NCBI GenBank assembly: GCA_034769895.1
Contig: CM068373.1
Location: 278,304,658-278,368,657 of the forward strand
Origin: Magicicada septendecula
Lineage: Eukaryota; Arthropoda; Insecta; Hemiptera; Cicadidae
DNA: 64,000 nucleotides
Reading direction: 5' to 3'
The first letter of the stretch is position 1. Each line of letters opens with the position of its first letter. Under the pieces are notes generated by a model. That model searched no databases. It had not been told where the DNA came from and worked only from the letters and a program-made list of their open reading frames with translations. A program made the position numbers and the translations under genes. This document shows positions 24,440 through 36,227 of the stretch, in pieces.

Positions 24440-24870
24440 TGACTTAAGTCCTTAAATTCCTAAGTGGAACGTAGGGCTTCGACGAAATTTCTCCGGCGTG
24501 TTCTGTCCATTGCCAGGGCATTCACCTCCCTCCATGTCTTGTTGACACCAACCTGCTCTCTTTCCAGTCCTATTCCAGGTGTTCTTCGGTCTTCCACGTC
24601 TGCGGCTACCTTGCGGATTCCAATTTAGTACCTGTCTAGCGATATTTTCTGGTGGTCTTCTCAAGGTGTGACCGATCCACCTCCATTTTCTTCTCTTTAT
24701 CTGTAGTTAGATGGTACTCTGACTTGTGGCCTCCCATAGATCTCTGTTCGAGATGGTCTTGGGCCACCAAATTCTTATTATGTACCTCAGGCAACGGTTT
24801 ATGCAAGCCTGTAACCTTGTGATAATGTCCTTTGTCACTTTCCAGGTCTCAAGAAGAGAAGACTAATTTT
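24440..24870 (-). pseudogene. LINE ORF2 C-terminal fragment
   Basis: Minus-strand reading: ETWKVTKDIITRLQACINRC, then NRDLWEATSQ, then KRRKWRWIGHTLRRPPENIA and RQVLNWNPQGSRRRGRPKNT. This is a well-preserved series of the W.GH.LRRP..NIARQ.L.WNPQG.RRRGRP.NTW block. One stop (after STI) and a frame change in the last 40 codons break it. It faces the LINE fragment at 24024-24425 tail to tail. Confidence 0.8.
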
Positions 24871-25596
24871 TATTACTATAGCGATACAGCCTAAAATTGA
24901 GCCCATAGTCTCCTTCAACGTCTGCCCCCTCTCGTCACTGTCCGAGAGCCGCTGCTCGCTCTTCTAATTTCTTATTCCCAATTCTCATGCATTCTCTGCG
25001 ATTCCCTCCTCCCATGTTTTTCGAGGTCGATCTCTTGTATTTTCCCCATCCACTCGACCTGTAGTGACTTCCTCCGGTTTCAATGTTCTTCTGTCCCCGT
25101 TACAGGACCGCCCTAACTGTGCAGTGTAAAAAGATCTGTACATAATGCAGTGTACCATAATTCCTTACATCATCTTTTCCTTAACCCGCAGGTTGGTGGG
25201 CATGCAATTTCTTCCGTTTCAAAGACAGTCTCTTGGTCACCACATACCTTCTTCTTCCTTTTATCTCATCCATATTCTCCTCTTCCATTACGCCCCTCAA
25301 TCACGGTGATGAACCAGATTGAATGGAATAGCAGGAGACGAACAGTACTGCTTTTCCTCTCCGCAGAGGTTTTAAACAGTATCCTTCGTTCATCCATTTT
25401 CTTCAAAGAGCCTCATCATTAGGCACTCTTTCTGTCCGCTATATTCTTAAGGTCTCCTCTAAATGACCTCTAGGGCGGGCTAAATACAAGATTTGATAAA
25501 AACGTTGGTGCAATTTTTTAATTTTCCGCATTACAAATGACTTATTAACAAAACACTTTAATTACATAGACTATCCCGTCCTGAGTCAATGGCAAA
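24871..25596. other. No gene recognised
   Basis: C/T-rich noncoding DNA, possibly the decayed antisense of a LINE body. A 90-codon ORF at 25150-25422 has no recognisable motif. Confidence 0.4.
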
Positions 25597-25848
25597 GAAT
25601 TTATATCCGGGCTGTTTGGCCGTGGTCGATTGCTTTGTTCTGTCATTGTCTAAACTTCGGCCACCCATCGGAGGCCTTCTTAAGGTAAAAGTAAACTTCG
25701 TAACACGGTTAGAGGTACGTTCGGCTCTCCACCCTTTATCGAACACTTTTAACTTTTTTATACTGAAGAAGACGTCCGGTGGGTGGCCGTAACGTTTAGA
25801 CTATGACAGAACAAAGCAATCGACCACGGCCAAACAGCCCGGATATAA
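25597..25848. mobile_element. Inverted-repeat element (PLE-related)
   Basis: Arms of about 70 bp at 25597-25665 and 25779-25848 are reverse complements (TTATATCCGGGCTGTTTGGC, then GATTGCTTTGTTCTGTCAT). The right arm includes CCACGGCCAAACAGCCCGG, also found at 52669-52687 next to another hammerhead-like motif. Each arm carries a decayed hammerhead-like core: CTGAAGA...GTAAC at 25763 on the plus strand and CTTAAGA...GAAG at 25684 on the minus strand. Confidence 0.65.
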
Positions 25849-26069
25849 ATTATTTTATCATTAAAAAACGTTTTCCTTCATGATGATGATGATGATGATG
25901 ACGATACTGATGATGTCACATCACAGTCACATAATGATGATGTGATAATAGTATAAACATTGGTTGCACAGTTTAGATTTGACAAGCTACTGAGAAAGTT
26001 CAATTTTGGTTACCCGATTCTTTTAACGTTCTAAAATGCAAGATTTAAAAACTTACATTACATTGCATT

Positions 26070-26345
26070 GTAGAGATAAGACAAGCGATAGGAATCGACC
26101 TTGACATTATAGAAACAATAGAAGCAAGAAGACTGAATTGGTTCGGATTCCTAAAAAGAATGTCGGATGAGAGATGACCAAGGAAGGAATAGGAATGGAC
26201 TCCACCCTCTAGAAGGAAAAAACCTAAGCATTCATGGAAAATGGACGTCGAAGATGCAATGAATGCAAGAGGACTTACAGAACAGGACTGTTTAGACCGG
26301 CGCCAGTGGAAGCTAGGATGCGAGAGGCGGCGCCAGGCGTAATTG
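26070..26345 (+). pseudogene. LINE ORF2 C-terminal fragment
   Basis: Plus-strand translation IETIEARRLNWFGFLKRMSD, then KHSWKMDVEDAMNARGL and QDCLDRRQWKLGCERRRQA. This is a clear LINE terminal block (RRL.WFGH..RMSDER, SW..DV..AM..RGL...D..DR..W). One stop follows DER, so it is inactive. Confidence 0.8.
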
Positions 26346-26842
26346 AATCGTCTAAAAAAAACATTGCATTTTGCGTTATGAATGGAACAAACTGGTCTAG
26401 GTAGTGAAAGCTTTAGAAAAGGCTTTGCACAAGACTGGTATGCATAAACCAGCGGTTTAGATGTAGAACAAAAGCTTGAAAAACAGTCGACGATTGTGCT
26501 ATTAAAATAAATATTGTGGATTGTAGTATTCTGGTCTACACTTTATATGACTAAATAAAATCTATAAACATTTCTAGTAGAAAATTTTACAGCACTTGTG
26601 TGAAACTATTCAACGGAAAAATCCATATTTACGAAACGATGATGTTATGTGATGTTTTAAGTAGTGGACTGTATACACAAAAAACCAAAAGAAAGAAACT
26701 GATTTAAAATTTGTTTATTTTCTGTTACAATTGCACATTGAAAATTAGCACACACACATCAGTTCGCTTGCAGTTCTATACACACACTGACCCTGCCCTT
26801 TAAACCCTCACCAGAAAGCCAGTCACTCACCCCACTATTTGA

Positions 26843-26982
<140 letters not shown>

Positions 26983-27469
26983 CCTAACAGATGATTTATT
27001 GAAATTGCATCCTCACATAATTCACACTTCCACATTGACCACTCACTAGTTTGTATAATAGCGTTTTACTGCCTGGACGCAGTAACTAGTCTTGTTCTGG
27101 CATCAAGCATAAGGCACTATTTTATTGTACTTTGTTATGGGTAGAGAGCAATTCACTATCTCTAAAGAGGGCAGTAAAGATGCTGGAAAACTTCCAACTT
27201 TTTACACTTCGTTCAAAAGTAATTATTATCTGTTTGTTTCTGACTTTTATCACGGTCTCAACAAATAAAGTAAATAATTTTCGTAATAGTGTTGATTTTC
27301 CAAAATCGAACTGATCCCTTAAACGCTCGACTGAAAAAATTATAATCAATTTACATAAAAGTAAAACATAATAAATATAACAGAAAAGTTTCCGAAATCG
27401 GATTTTAAGATTCATCGGATTTGCAAACAATACAGTATAAAAATCTCCGCTACAAAAACTAAGGTAATT

Positions 27470-28068
27470 GGCACTTCAAGGTAAGGAGCCAATAAGGACA
27501 CAAATAATGATTAGTCATCGAACTCTAGAATAGATAAGCCACTTTAATTATTTGGAAAATTATATTGGCTATGATAGAAATTATGATATTGATGTTAAGT
27601 TAGTAAAGTTCCAGACGACCTGTGGAACAATCAACCGTATTTTTAGAAACAAAGTTCGTCAAGATACAAAATTAAAATTTTACAAAGTTATGGCAGTGCC
27701 TGTATATTGTCCTATGCATGTGAATTATGGGCAACAAGCAAAAAACAAGACAGTAAAATACACGTCTAGTAAATGGGGTTTTTAAGAGGAGTTAAAAAGG
27801 TGTTAACTTGACCGTGTAAGAAATGAAGCCATAAGAGAAGAGTTACAAGTTTTTAACTGGAATGGAAATTAAAAGACTACAAACAACAGTGGAAAGAACA
27901 CTCAAAAAGAATATCAGATTCAGGACTGACCAAACAATTCTGGAAGTACAAACATACAGGACACAGATGTGCGGGCAGACCCAGGAAGAGATGGCTGGAG
28001 GTTTTTTGAAGGTGGAAGAGACAGCGCCTTGCCTATGCCGTGCTTTGAAGATGATGATGAAAAATGTC
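27470..28068 (+). pseudogene. LINE ORF2 C-terminus with GAT tail, copy 2
   Basis: Longest copy of the family at 12940 and 49610. It reads TTCGTINRIFRNKVRQDTKL, then KFYKVMAVPV, then KRLQTTVERTLKKNIRFRTD and QMCGQTQEEMAGGFLKVEET. Stops and frame changes separate the blocks. The 3' end TGCCTATGCCGTGCTTTGAA runs into a short ATG/GAT tract. The longest open part is 81 codons (27862-28107). Confidence 0.75.
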
Positions 28069-28239
28069 CGAAAATGCGGTGTGCAATTTACCAGTCATTG
28101 TTATTAATTTTATAATTTGTTATTATTATTATTGTTATGTATTTATCTGATTGGTAATAATAAATGTTTTATTTAATAAAAAATTAGTTCATTGTTTATC
28201 TGATCGGTAATAAATTACTGAATATATAATTTATAGTAG

Positions 28240-28549
28240 TGTTACGACGGTCTACTTGATCGTCGTAGGTACAGTGGAAAACAAAATACAAGACACCAAT
28301 TAAGTCACTAATCACCAGCTTTAATTACAACAGTTAAAGAGTTCGTAATTAGAAACACAGTCTCTTACAACAAATCAGATAAAAATTGTTCACACGCAAT
28401 AAAATGTCAACTAACATTAAAACACAATTGCATTTTTTATTACAATATACCCATAATTATAAAACACAGCACTTTGCTAATAACCACTTGAACACACACA
28501 GTAATATCGCCCGATAGTAACTCGAACCGCACGTAATATGTCGTAACTA
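28240..28549 (-). mobile_element. 3' LTR of a deleted LTR retrotransposon
   Basis: The plus strand begins TGTTACGACGGTCTACTTGA and is nearly identical to 30335-30626 until about 28549, where similarity stops. It is in the same orientation as the gag remains between the two LTRs. At about 300 bp it is shorter than the solo LTRs of the same family (500-565 bp) and lacks the TATA/TTCTGGAA promoter portion. Confidence 0.85.
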
Positions 28550-28682
28550 GAGAATCACTTCATCGACAATGTCTGCAAAGAGCATTTGGTGGCTAAACTC
28601 GAGAAGACCCAGGCGTACACGTACGTCTAACTTTCCTAGCACCTTGACGGGGCTTCCAGTCACAGTCTGTATTGTACAAGAG

Positions 28683-29749
28683 CTAAATTAGAGGCTGGCA
28701 GCTGCTGACTAAGTCGGGGCGCAAAATGGACACTGTTGCGCCCGTCTCAACTGGAAATGATGTTGGTTTACCTTCCGCAAATCCATTAACAATCACGTTT
28801 CCACTGGTCTTAGGTAGCGTAGAAACTGTGTGCTGTTCTGGGGTTTTACTTATCCAATTGGTGCGATCAGTCTCTTCTCTCGGTATCTTCTTCTCCCAAC
28901 AGTCTACCTGTAGATGACCACGTTTTCCACAGTTGTAACATTTCGGTCTTCTGTCTTTTTCAAATCGTTGCGACTCTCTTGAACTTTTGAATTGTTTGCC
29001 GACAACATTGTTTTTCTGCACCCATCGTAACGGCAATGTGATACAGGGATCTTCTGACAGTAATGTGATGGCACAAACCCATTAATGTACCGGGACGCCG
29101 ACTTGGCATCATCTTCAAACTCTAGGGCGTGAACAAGAGCTTCTGAGCTATTTCGGTGTCTTGCCATTCGTAACACTTGCTGAAGTTCACAATCACTGAT
29201 GCCATCAATAAATGTCTGCACCGAAAACCTTATTCGAAAATCTACTGGTGCTTCAGGATAGGCCAATCTAATCAATCTGTTGATACTTGCTTCAAACTCT
29301 TGAAGATTCTCCCCGGAACGTTGTCGTCTTGTTCTCAATTGAGCGTAGTACACATCTCGCAAATGTTTATCACCGTATCGTAATTCTAGAGCTTTTATCA
29401 ACTCGGCATAGATGTTCTGGCTGTCAGGTAGAACTTTCTGTAGTAGTTCTGCCGCAGGTCCTTTTAATGCAAGAACGAGTGAAACAGCCTTGTATTTCTC
29501 TGTCCAATTATTTGCACATGCAGCAGCTTCAAATTGGAGGAGGTACGTTGCCCAGTGTCTGCTTCCGTCAAAGGTTGGAGCTTTGACATGAACTGACCCT
29601 ACTGCAGGTAAAGTGACTTTCTCTATTAACTTATTTTCTGTGTCTTTTCCTGTCTTTATCATTGGTACAGTCTGTTCACAAGGTTGTTTTGGTTGTATTT
29701 TCAGGCACTGCTCAACTTCACTTTTAATTTGTTCTCTTATGTTTGCCAT
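28683..29749 (-). pseudogene. Retrotransposon gag with zinc knuckle, frameshifted
   Basis: A 281-codon frame (29749-28904) holds a capsid-like Gag domain: HVKAPTFDGSRHWATYLLQF, then ALKGPAAELLQ and LQEFEASINRLIRLAYP. A second frame (29036-28683, 117 codons) overlaps it and continues with a CCHC zinc knuckle, CYNCGKRGHLQVDC, and the start of an aspartic protease, FPVETGATVSIL, in which the catalytic Asp of D(T/S)G is Glu. A frame change near 29045 separates Gag from the knuckle. Protease core, RT and integrase are absent; the sequence goes straight to the 3' LTR region. Gag would package the element's RNA in a virus-like particle. The element is clearly defective. Confidence 0.85.
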
Positions 29750-30245
29750 TGCTTTTTCTACTGCATATATTTTATTTCACATCGATTCTTTTATGACAGA
29801 TACTTTTGTAGACATCGATTCTTCAACAATGGAAACAGATTTTTCTATTTCAGCTACTTTTAATGTCATTGATTCTTGTACCTCCGATATTTTAGTAACT
29901 TGTTTATTAAGCTCACCTCGTAGGAGACCCAACTCTGCAGCGATTTGTTCTTGTGTCTGCTTTTAACTCTTTGATGTCTTCTGTTTCACGCTTCCGTTCC
30001 TCTGCCTCCTGCTTACGTTCTTCATTTTGTCTTTCTTCTGTTTCTAGCATTAGTGCTTTCTGACGTTCCTCAGCCTATTCTCTTTCCTGCCTGCGTTTTT
30101 AATCCTGTCGTTTTTCTGCTTCTTCCGCCTCCTGTTGGCATCTTTTCTCTGCTTCCTTTCTTTCTTGCCTTCGTTCTTCTTTTGTCTCTTCCCATGTCTG
30201 CCGCACCAGCGCTTGGAAAGCTTCCATCATCTGACTGGCATCCGT
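29750..30245 (-). pseudogene. Coiled-coil N-terminal part of the same gag
   Basis: Minus-strand frames between the primer-binding site and the 281-codon ORF encode Glu/Lys/Arg/Gln-rich heptad-like sequence such as QERKEAEKRCQQEAEEAEKR and EERQNEERKQEAEERKRETE. Stops near 30103 and 30077 and further frame changes interrupt it. It most likely was the N-terminal extension of Gag, starting near 30245 (MMEAFQALVRQTWEE). Confidence 0.6.
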
Positions 30246-30316
30246 TGTTTACCGATTAGTTACGAATTACCTCGTCTTGTACAAAATGTCCACTGTTTCC
30301 ACTGTTAACCCTTCTA

Positions 30317-30333
30317 TCCCACTTCTGACACCA
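30317..30333 (-). promoter_or_regulatory. Primer-binding site for reverse transcription
   Basis: Sense TGGTGTCAGAAGTGGGA begins one base after the 5' LTR end (...GTAACA). The position and TGG start are those of a retrotransposon tRNA primer-binding site. I do not assign the tRNA. Confidence 0.7.
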
Positions 30334-30334
30334 C

Positions 30335-30626
30335 TGTTACGACGGTCTACTTGATCGTCGTAGGTACAGTGGAAAACAAAATACAAGACACCAATTAAGT
30401 CACTAATCACCCTCTTTAATTTTCGCAGCTAAAAAAAATTTTTAATTAACAACAAAGTCTCTTACAACAAATCAGATAAAAATTGTTCATACGCAATAAA
30501 ATGTCAATTAATATTACAATATACCCCCCAGATTATAAAAGACAGCACTTTACTAATAACCACTTGAAGGCACAGAGTAATATCGCCCGATAATAACTCG
30601 AACCGCACGTAATATGTCGCAACTAT
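30335..30626 (-). mobile_element. 5' LTR of the deleted LTR retrotransposon
   Basis: Direct repeat of 28240-28549 with a few substitutions and indels. Its sense 3' end abuts the primer-binding site, which fixes the element's orientation as minus. No matching target duplication was found outside the pair (GTAG against ATAA). Confidence 0.85.
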
Positions 30627-30808
30627 AACTGTAACTCCTCTTTAGATGTTTTATGCTTTATACAAAAAATTGTTTGCCACTAGTTATTTAAAACTAGGTT
30701 AAAGCCTAGAGAAAAGCCAAAATGCGCTGGGTCCAGTGGGACGGGACTTGCAATTAAACTCTCTGTTATAACCAACAATATCATTTATTGAGTGTATAGC
30801 AGATAGTG

Positions 30809-31160
30809 TAACAATTGGTTTCCTTTGTTTTATATAAATGTAAATTTTGTATAAATCTTCCCCGTACATACCCCACAAAAGTAACACAAACATAAATCAC
30901 ATAAATAGCATATATACTCATATAGGTAACAATTGTTTTCTTTTTGTTTTTTTTATAAATGCAAAATTTGCTTTGTATAAATCTCCCCGTATATAACCCA
31001 CAAAAGTGACACCTACATAAATCACATAAATACCATATAAGGTAACAATTGTTTTCTTTTTGTTTTTTTTTATAAATGCAAATATTTTTGTATAAATAAA
31101 TCTTCCCCATATATAACCCACAAAAGTAACACATACATAATTGACATAAATACACATATA
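30809..31160. repeat. About 117-bp minisatellite, three units
   Basis: Units start at 30809, 30926 and 31042 with GTAACAATTG. Each contains an A/T-rich TATAAATG block, CCCACAAAAGT and TACATAAATCACATAAATA or close variants. The overlapping minus-strand ORFs, with repeated YV.VTFVGYIRG, merely translate the repeat. Confidence 0.9.
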
Positions 31161-33048
31161 AATACAAATATATATATCTCCATCACATCCACATTATAAG
31201 TCTCACTATATCAATAACCGACACCCTTATAATTTTGAAAACATAGCCACTCGCCTATATACCCCTTTTTTCCTTTTTGACATTTCTCTACAGACATCCG
31301 AAAGTTAAAGATATCACTAGTGCCCCCACGAATCTGGGCTCGCCAAAATGCCAGATGTAACATTAAAGTGCTCTTAAACTTGGTAAGATTATAATCAACA
31401 AGTCAGAAAATTTATAACTGAGGATAATAAATAGGAAAGACGGTAAGCCACCATCTTTTCTTGACCTGAACTGTATTTGTGAATTTGCTGAGATAATAAT
31501 TTGTAATTTTGTGTAAGAAATATATTTTAGCGATAGCGTTTAAAAATTTACAATAATTATATTACCTGATCCGTTATGTAACATTTTAAGAAAACTGGAT
31601 TGGCCCGGGAACCAACATGTTCCTAAGCCTGGAGCATGCCTATGTCCGCATACAAGGCTGCCTATACAGGATTAAACAGGGGCCGGACTGTTACTGAATC
31701 AGAAGCTTATTACCCTTACATAACCCCAAAATGTAATTTAAATAAGTGAAATGACCGTGATTGTCTGAACTAAGTTGACAGGAATTATAGCTGAACCCTA
31801 CCAGCCGGTGGGATTCATCCTGTCACCCACGGAACCCTCCCTTACATATTTGAACTACCAGTCCCCTAATACTTGAAATACCCCCCTTTTACTGGAAACT
31901 GGAAAGAAAATAATGAGTGAATTAAATGTGATAGGCCTTGGATGCATGCCAGCCCCCGGGCTTACACTTAATACCAAGTTAGTACATTATCAACAAAGTT
32001 CTCCCAAAATCCGCGCACAATTCTGTCTAGTTAAAGTGGGGCCTGATTAAAACGTTTGAAAGATGAACGAAATGTGACAGTGTATCACTCATACTCCACA
32101 AGTGTTACAAGGTGTTAACAGCACAGATCCGGGTGTCTGTGTAGATCAAAATAAAATGGTAATAAATGGTTTGAGGTCACCTGGTGATATGAAGTTCCTA
32201 CTTCCAGTGCCTGTGGTGTTGGTTGGACGTGGTCATGTTGTTGTCCCCTACGACAGGCGAAGTCGAGTCTTTGTTACTCGTTCAGGCGGAGATGTTCATC
32301 CTGTGCCAGCGTCCACGTCTAAGACCAGGGGCCCTGCGCATACATAAATAATTAGAGGACTGGTCCCAACACTTATTCTCACTCTATAAGGCGTCACGCA
32401 CACTGGGTAGAACCGTATATAACAATTTTAACCGGCCAACTCGTAACCCTTTAAACTCATTACTTGGTTCGTTTTAGTTAAAATTTAGACTCCCCCAAAA
32501 CCAACATATAATTTTTAAGTTTGATTATGCTTATGTGGGCAAAGGTTTGACACACTGTAACCTGTCTACTCGTGCACTAGCACATGTTACCATATTCGAA
32601 AACTATTACATTGGCTAAATTTGCAGGATTTTCCCGCACTACAGTGAAACAGACAAATATTGTCTCTTAATTACGAAATTGGTTATATTGTATACTTCAG
32701 ATATATTGGAGATTGACTACTTGATATACGCCACGCGGTTGTAAAATTAACAACTTCCTTTCGCACTTACTATATTGAAATATACATTTTATTTTTTATG
32801 AAACGCATAATATATGTGTTAATGCAACTTACCGCAGTTTTGTACGAGTTTATCTACCCATTCTGGGTAATAGAATCCTTTCAAAAAATAGACTCCGCTC
32901 TGTCGAAGAGGTACGCGATGTTCGTGGTTTGGGCTTCGAAGCAAGACAGACCCTAGACGGTTGGTACAGCGTAGTACCGCAACCAGCTTCAAGGCGAACC
33001 AGGCGAACACCAGAATGCGTGAGTGGCATGTCCCACGGCGAACTAAAT
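31161..33048. other. No gene recognised
   Basis: Moderately AT-rich DNA with a less AT-rich block at 31590-32340 (81-codon ORF at 32102-32347, no motif). On the minus strand at about 31350-31330, TTTTGGCGAGCCCAGAT resembles an LTR-element primer-binding site, but I found no adjoining LTR. Confidence 0.4.
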
Positions 33049-33130
33049 TTCGCCTTTTCGTTAAACGTTAAACACAGAAACAGCTAAACAATTTTCGCCG
33101 CTTCGTTAAACACCGAAACAGCTAAACAAT
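33049..33130. repeat. Two-unit tandem repeat (about 40 bp)
   Basis: TTCGCC..TTCGTTAAAC, a short block, and CAGAAACAGCTAAACAATT at 33049-33092 are repeated at 33093-33130. The first unit has an extra GTTAAA. Confidence 0.8.
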
Positions 33131-34503
33131 TGCGCGTTATGAAATATTATTTATATAATGTAATAAATATACAGTAGAATACGCCTTATTTTTCGTATTT
33201 AATCGCCGGTTCTTAAAACGACCGGCACATAACTAAGAACTAAGTCGGCTGACGCCTTGTATTATACAACGCTCACAGACCAGAAGATTCCAAACTACGC
33301 TTTAACTCCAGTGTGTACGACGTAATTAATTGCGGCCTGGACACAGTCCGCGCGGCTGGTGGCTTCCAGAAAAGTCTCGTGAATGCGTGGAGAATCACGT
33401 ACGCCACACAGATTCCGTTGGATTCATCTGCAACTTTCGATAAACACGTAGATTGTTCTGTGATGTCGTAACAGTACTAATTTATTTTCAGTTTGACATT
33501 TCGTGAAATATTATAAAATATTTATAAAATTGCAAAAAAAAGAACACCCAGAAGTTACACAAAATTAATTTACTTACTGAAGTGTGACTAATGTTTCCGT
33601 CAGCAAGAGTATTTTCAGAGAGTAAGAGAAACAATTAAATACAATAAACATTTTTTTATCTAAATATGTCTTATGGGTAGGTGGTGGAATGTTGTGGGGG
33701 GGTATATGTTTACAAAGTCAGGTTACTGGAAAAACCGAGGCACAACAGATATTCCACATATTTACAAATAATTTTGGATTACTTGTATATCAGAATTTAA
33801 TAAATAAAATAATTCTACGAAATTTCCGTAGGTTTTTAATTCTCTTAAAATACACTTTTATTATTCAACAAAACCCTAAAACTACTAATATACACACAAT
33901 ACTTTACAGTTATTTCTTATATATTTTTTTTATAAATTCAGCTACTGCTAACATAAGAAATGAATAGTTAATTTTGTTTAAACACGTATGCTAGAAATTG
34001 CTAACAAAATGCTCGAAACAGTGGCAAGAACAGTTATGTCATCTATCATCTATTATCATAAATTATTTAATAATAATCGTAGGCCTATTGCCATCAAAAT
34101 AGTGAGCGATATTTGCAGCTCGTGGAGCAGCCTGGTTATTTTTTTTTTTTAATTGTTAGCCGTATTTATATCACTGCTTATTTACTTAAGGGATGATTAT
34201 TTTTAACAAAATCAACAAACTCTTTGAAACTTCAATTAATAAATAGCTCTCTGATGTATTGTTTTCTTTTTCTTTTTCTAGGTAAGAAACGACAACTCCC
34301 CGGTGACAAGACAACTTGCCTTGTGTTCCAACACACTTTACATCCACCAGTGTTGAATGGAAGATTCGGCGGTGTAGCATATCGCTAATCGTCACAGAAG
34401 ACGGCATATTAACTGTTACGTAAGTCTTATCGTCTTGCTATTGTATAACCTTTGGAGAAGTTCATGAAACTGTTGCCGCTCGTACAGCTAAAATAATAAT
34501 GAT
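33131..34503. other. No gene recognised
   Basis: Noncoding. It includes copy 2 of the dispersed 38-bp motif (34093-34130) followed by a T-run at 34139-34151. Confidence 0.45.
34093..34130 (+). repeat. Dispersed 38-bp motif, copy 2
   Basis: ATCAAAATAGTGAGCGATAT, then TTGCAGCTCGTGGAGCAG; compare 14348 and 52218. A short T-rich run follows at 34139. Confidence 0.6.
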
Positions 34504-34520
34504 ACTACTACTACTACTAC
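34504..34520. repeat. (TAC)n flank, one copy of a probable target duplication
   Basis: TACTACTACTACTACTAC directly abuts the LINE A-tail. A matching (TAC)n tract lies at 35524-35543 on the other side. Confidence 0.6.
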
Positions 34521-35523
34521 TTTTTTTTTTGCGGGGGAGGAAAAATGCATTATGCACCATCAGGAGACACCCGACTGGTCTCCCGGTGTGTGGGACTCGC
34601 ACCCACTAAAAAACCTCCACTTTACAGGCAGGGAACCCCCCCTGGAACAACTATTCGTATGGCTTCAGGGTGGCACCTCGTATTGCGCTACTAGGCTTCT
34701 ACAGCTTTATCTATATGATCGACCTGTGAGACGGTCCAGTTCAGGCTTCTTTTGCCGCAGGACCATCCTCACGAAGGTCACAACCATGTCCCAATTCTCT
34801 TTGCTATTGGGCATGACGCCTATGATGTTATCAGGCGTCATGGGGCCAATCTCCGATTCGAATCCTCGCCTCTCCAGCACCCACCGTTGACACTCGAAAA
34901 AAGTATGATGAGCGTCATCAGAGTCTGAGTCGCCATACACGCACGACGGATCCTCCATCTTACCCATCCTTCGCAGGTATGCACAGAAATAACCATGCCC
35001 TGTCAGGAATTGAGTAAGGTAATAATCTACCTCGCCGTGCGTTCTGTCCATCCATTCAGGGAGGTTCCCAATCAGCCTCGCCGTCCACCTAGCTCGACTC
35101 TCCTGCTCCCATCGTAGTTGCCAGCTCCGCATGGAGTGTGCCCTGGCCACTGCTCTTGCTTCTACAAACCCCAAGTCTTCCTTGGTTGTGTAGACCCTCC
35201 TTCTCTCCTCAGCCATCAGATCTATTGGCATTACACCAGCGACAACCAACACTGCTGGTTCCGACACCGTTCTGTAGGAGCTTGCAATCCGAAGTGCTCC
35301 TCTTCGTTGTACCGCGGCCATCTGCTTGCGGTATTTTTCTTGCTTCAGTGCGTCGGCCCAGGCCTCGCATCCGTAGAGGAGAATCGAGTTGGTCACCGAC
35401 ATCAGCAGTCGCCGTCTTCCTGCAGCTGGGCCTCCGACATTTGCCATTAGTCTGCTTACCACAGCAACGACCTTAGCGGATTTCTCCGAGGAACATCGAA
35501 TTTGCTCCCAGTAGGAAATCGTA
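34521..35523 (-). pseudogene. R1-like LINE 3' half inserted in a (TAC)n tract
   Basis: One open minus-strand frame (35588-34707) encodes the post-RT region of an R1/LOA-type LINE. It has SRLMANVGGPAAGRRRLLMS, then SILLYGCEAWADALK, then QRRGALRIASSYRTVSEPA and the terminal Cys-His finger CVYGDSDSDDAHHTFFEC. A 3' UTR of about 175 bp ends in CCTCCCCCGC and ten As (34530-34521). The body lacks the endonuclease and RT. The ORF's first 20 codons are translated microsatellite. GC content is well above the surroundings, and no stop interrupts 280 codons, so the insertion is fairly recent. It faces (TAC)n on both sides. Confidence 0.85.
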
Positions 35524-35563
35524 TTACTACTACTACTACTACTAATAATAATAATAATAATAA
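35524..35563. repeat. (TAC)n(TAA)n microsatellite flank
   Basis: TTACTACTACTACTACTAC followed by TAA units. It is the second flank of the R1-like LINE. Confidence 0.7.
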
Positions 35564-35619
35564 CAATAATAACTACGAGTAGTTTCATCTTGACAGAAGT
35601 AGAAAATTCAATCTGTTTC

Positions 35620-35930
35620 TTAGGCTTTCACGGTCGGTGTCATAATTGTTTAAATTATTATCCGGACTGTAAGGCAGTGGTCATTATAATTCTCATGCAG
35701 ATCGACGTTATATCAGACTTTAGGCCTCATCTCTGGAGGCCATCTTCAGTACTGGAGTACTGAAGACCACAGTACTGTGGTTTACTGACATACAACTTGT
35801 CAGTCGTTTCAGAAACTGTTTACTGAAGATGACCCCTAGAGGTGAGACCGAAACGTCTCATTATAACATCAATCACCTTGAGAATTACAGTAGACCACGG
35901 CCGTACATTCCGTATAATAATTGGAATAAT
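35620..35930. mobile_element. Inverted-repeat element with hammerhead-like motifs
   Basis: It starts GGCTTTCACGGTCGGTGTCA and ends near TAGACCACGGCCGTACATTC, CGTATAATAATT. Terminal segments pair (TTATTATCCGGACTGTA.GGC.GTGGTC with its complement). The centre holds the 14-bp palindrome CCACAGTACTGTGG (35768-35781). The right half has CTGAAGA (35823-35829) ... GAAACGTC (35850-35857). The left half has the inverted CTGAAGA with a perfect GGCCTC/GAGGCC stem but TAAAG in place of GAAAC. It is PLE-like in organisation, with no ORF. Confidence 0.7.
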
Positions 35931-36227
35931 TAGTAAATCCAAAATCAATCTCTACCTTTCATACCTATAGATCGTTATAGGCATTATAGACATAATATCA
36001 ATCTCTAACTTTCATAGGTACTGTAGGCAATATATTAGTATTAATACATTGAAACAAATTTAACCTTAAGCATACGGACGCAGATGATATTTTAATAAGC
36101 AGCTTTAAGTGCTGTAAGTCGCTTGACACCTGGAAATTGTGATTAGTGTTCCAGTGAAAATACGTTAAAGGATGGTGAGGGGCTTTTTGAGGCCTGGTAA
36201 TTAACTAAATAATTACTTTTATAACGT

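Noticed and set aside
30809-31160. CRISPR-like array
   Set aside because: The units are contiguous with no unique spacers and the context is a eukaryotic genome.
30781-31167. Repetitive 128-codon minus-strand ORF with YVxVTFVGY
   Set aside because: Each repeat corresponds to one 117-bp minisatellite unit; two overlapping frames are open equally, so it is not evidence of coding.
35118-35476. Two 110-codon plus-strand ORFs
   Set aside because: Antisense shadows of the R1-like LINE ORF.
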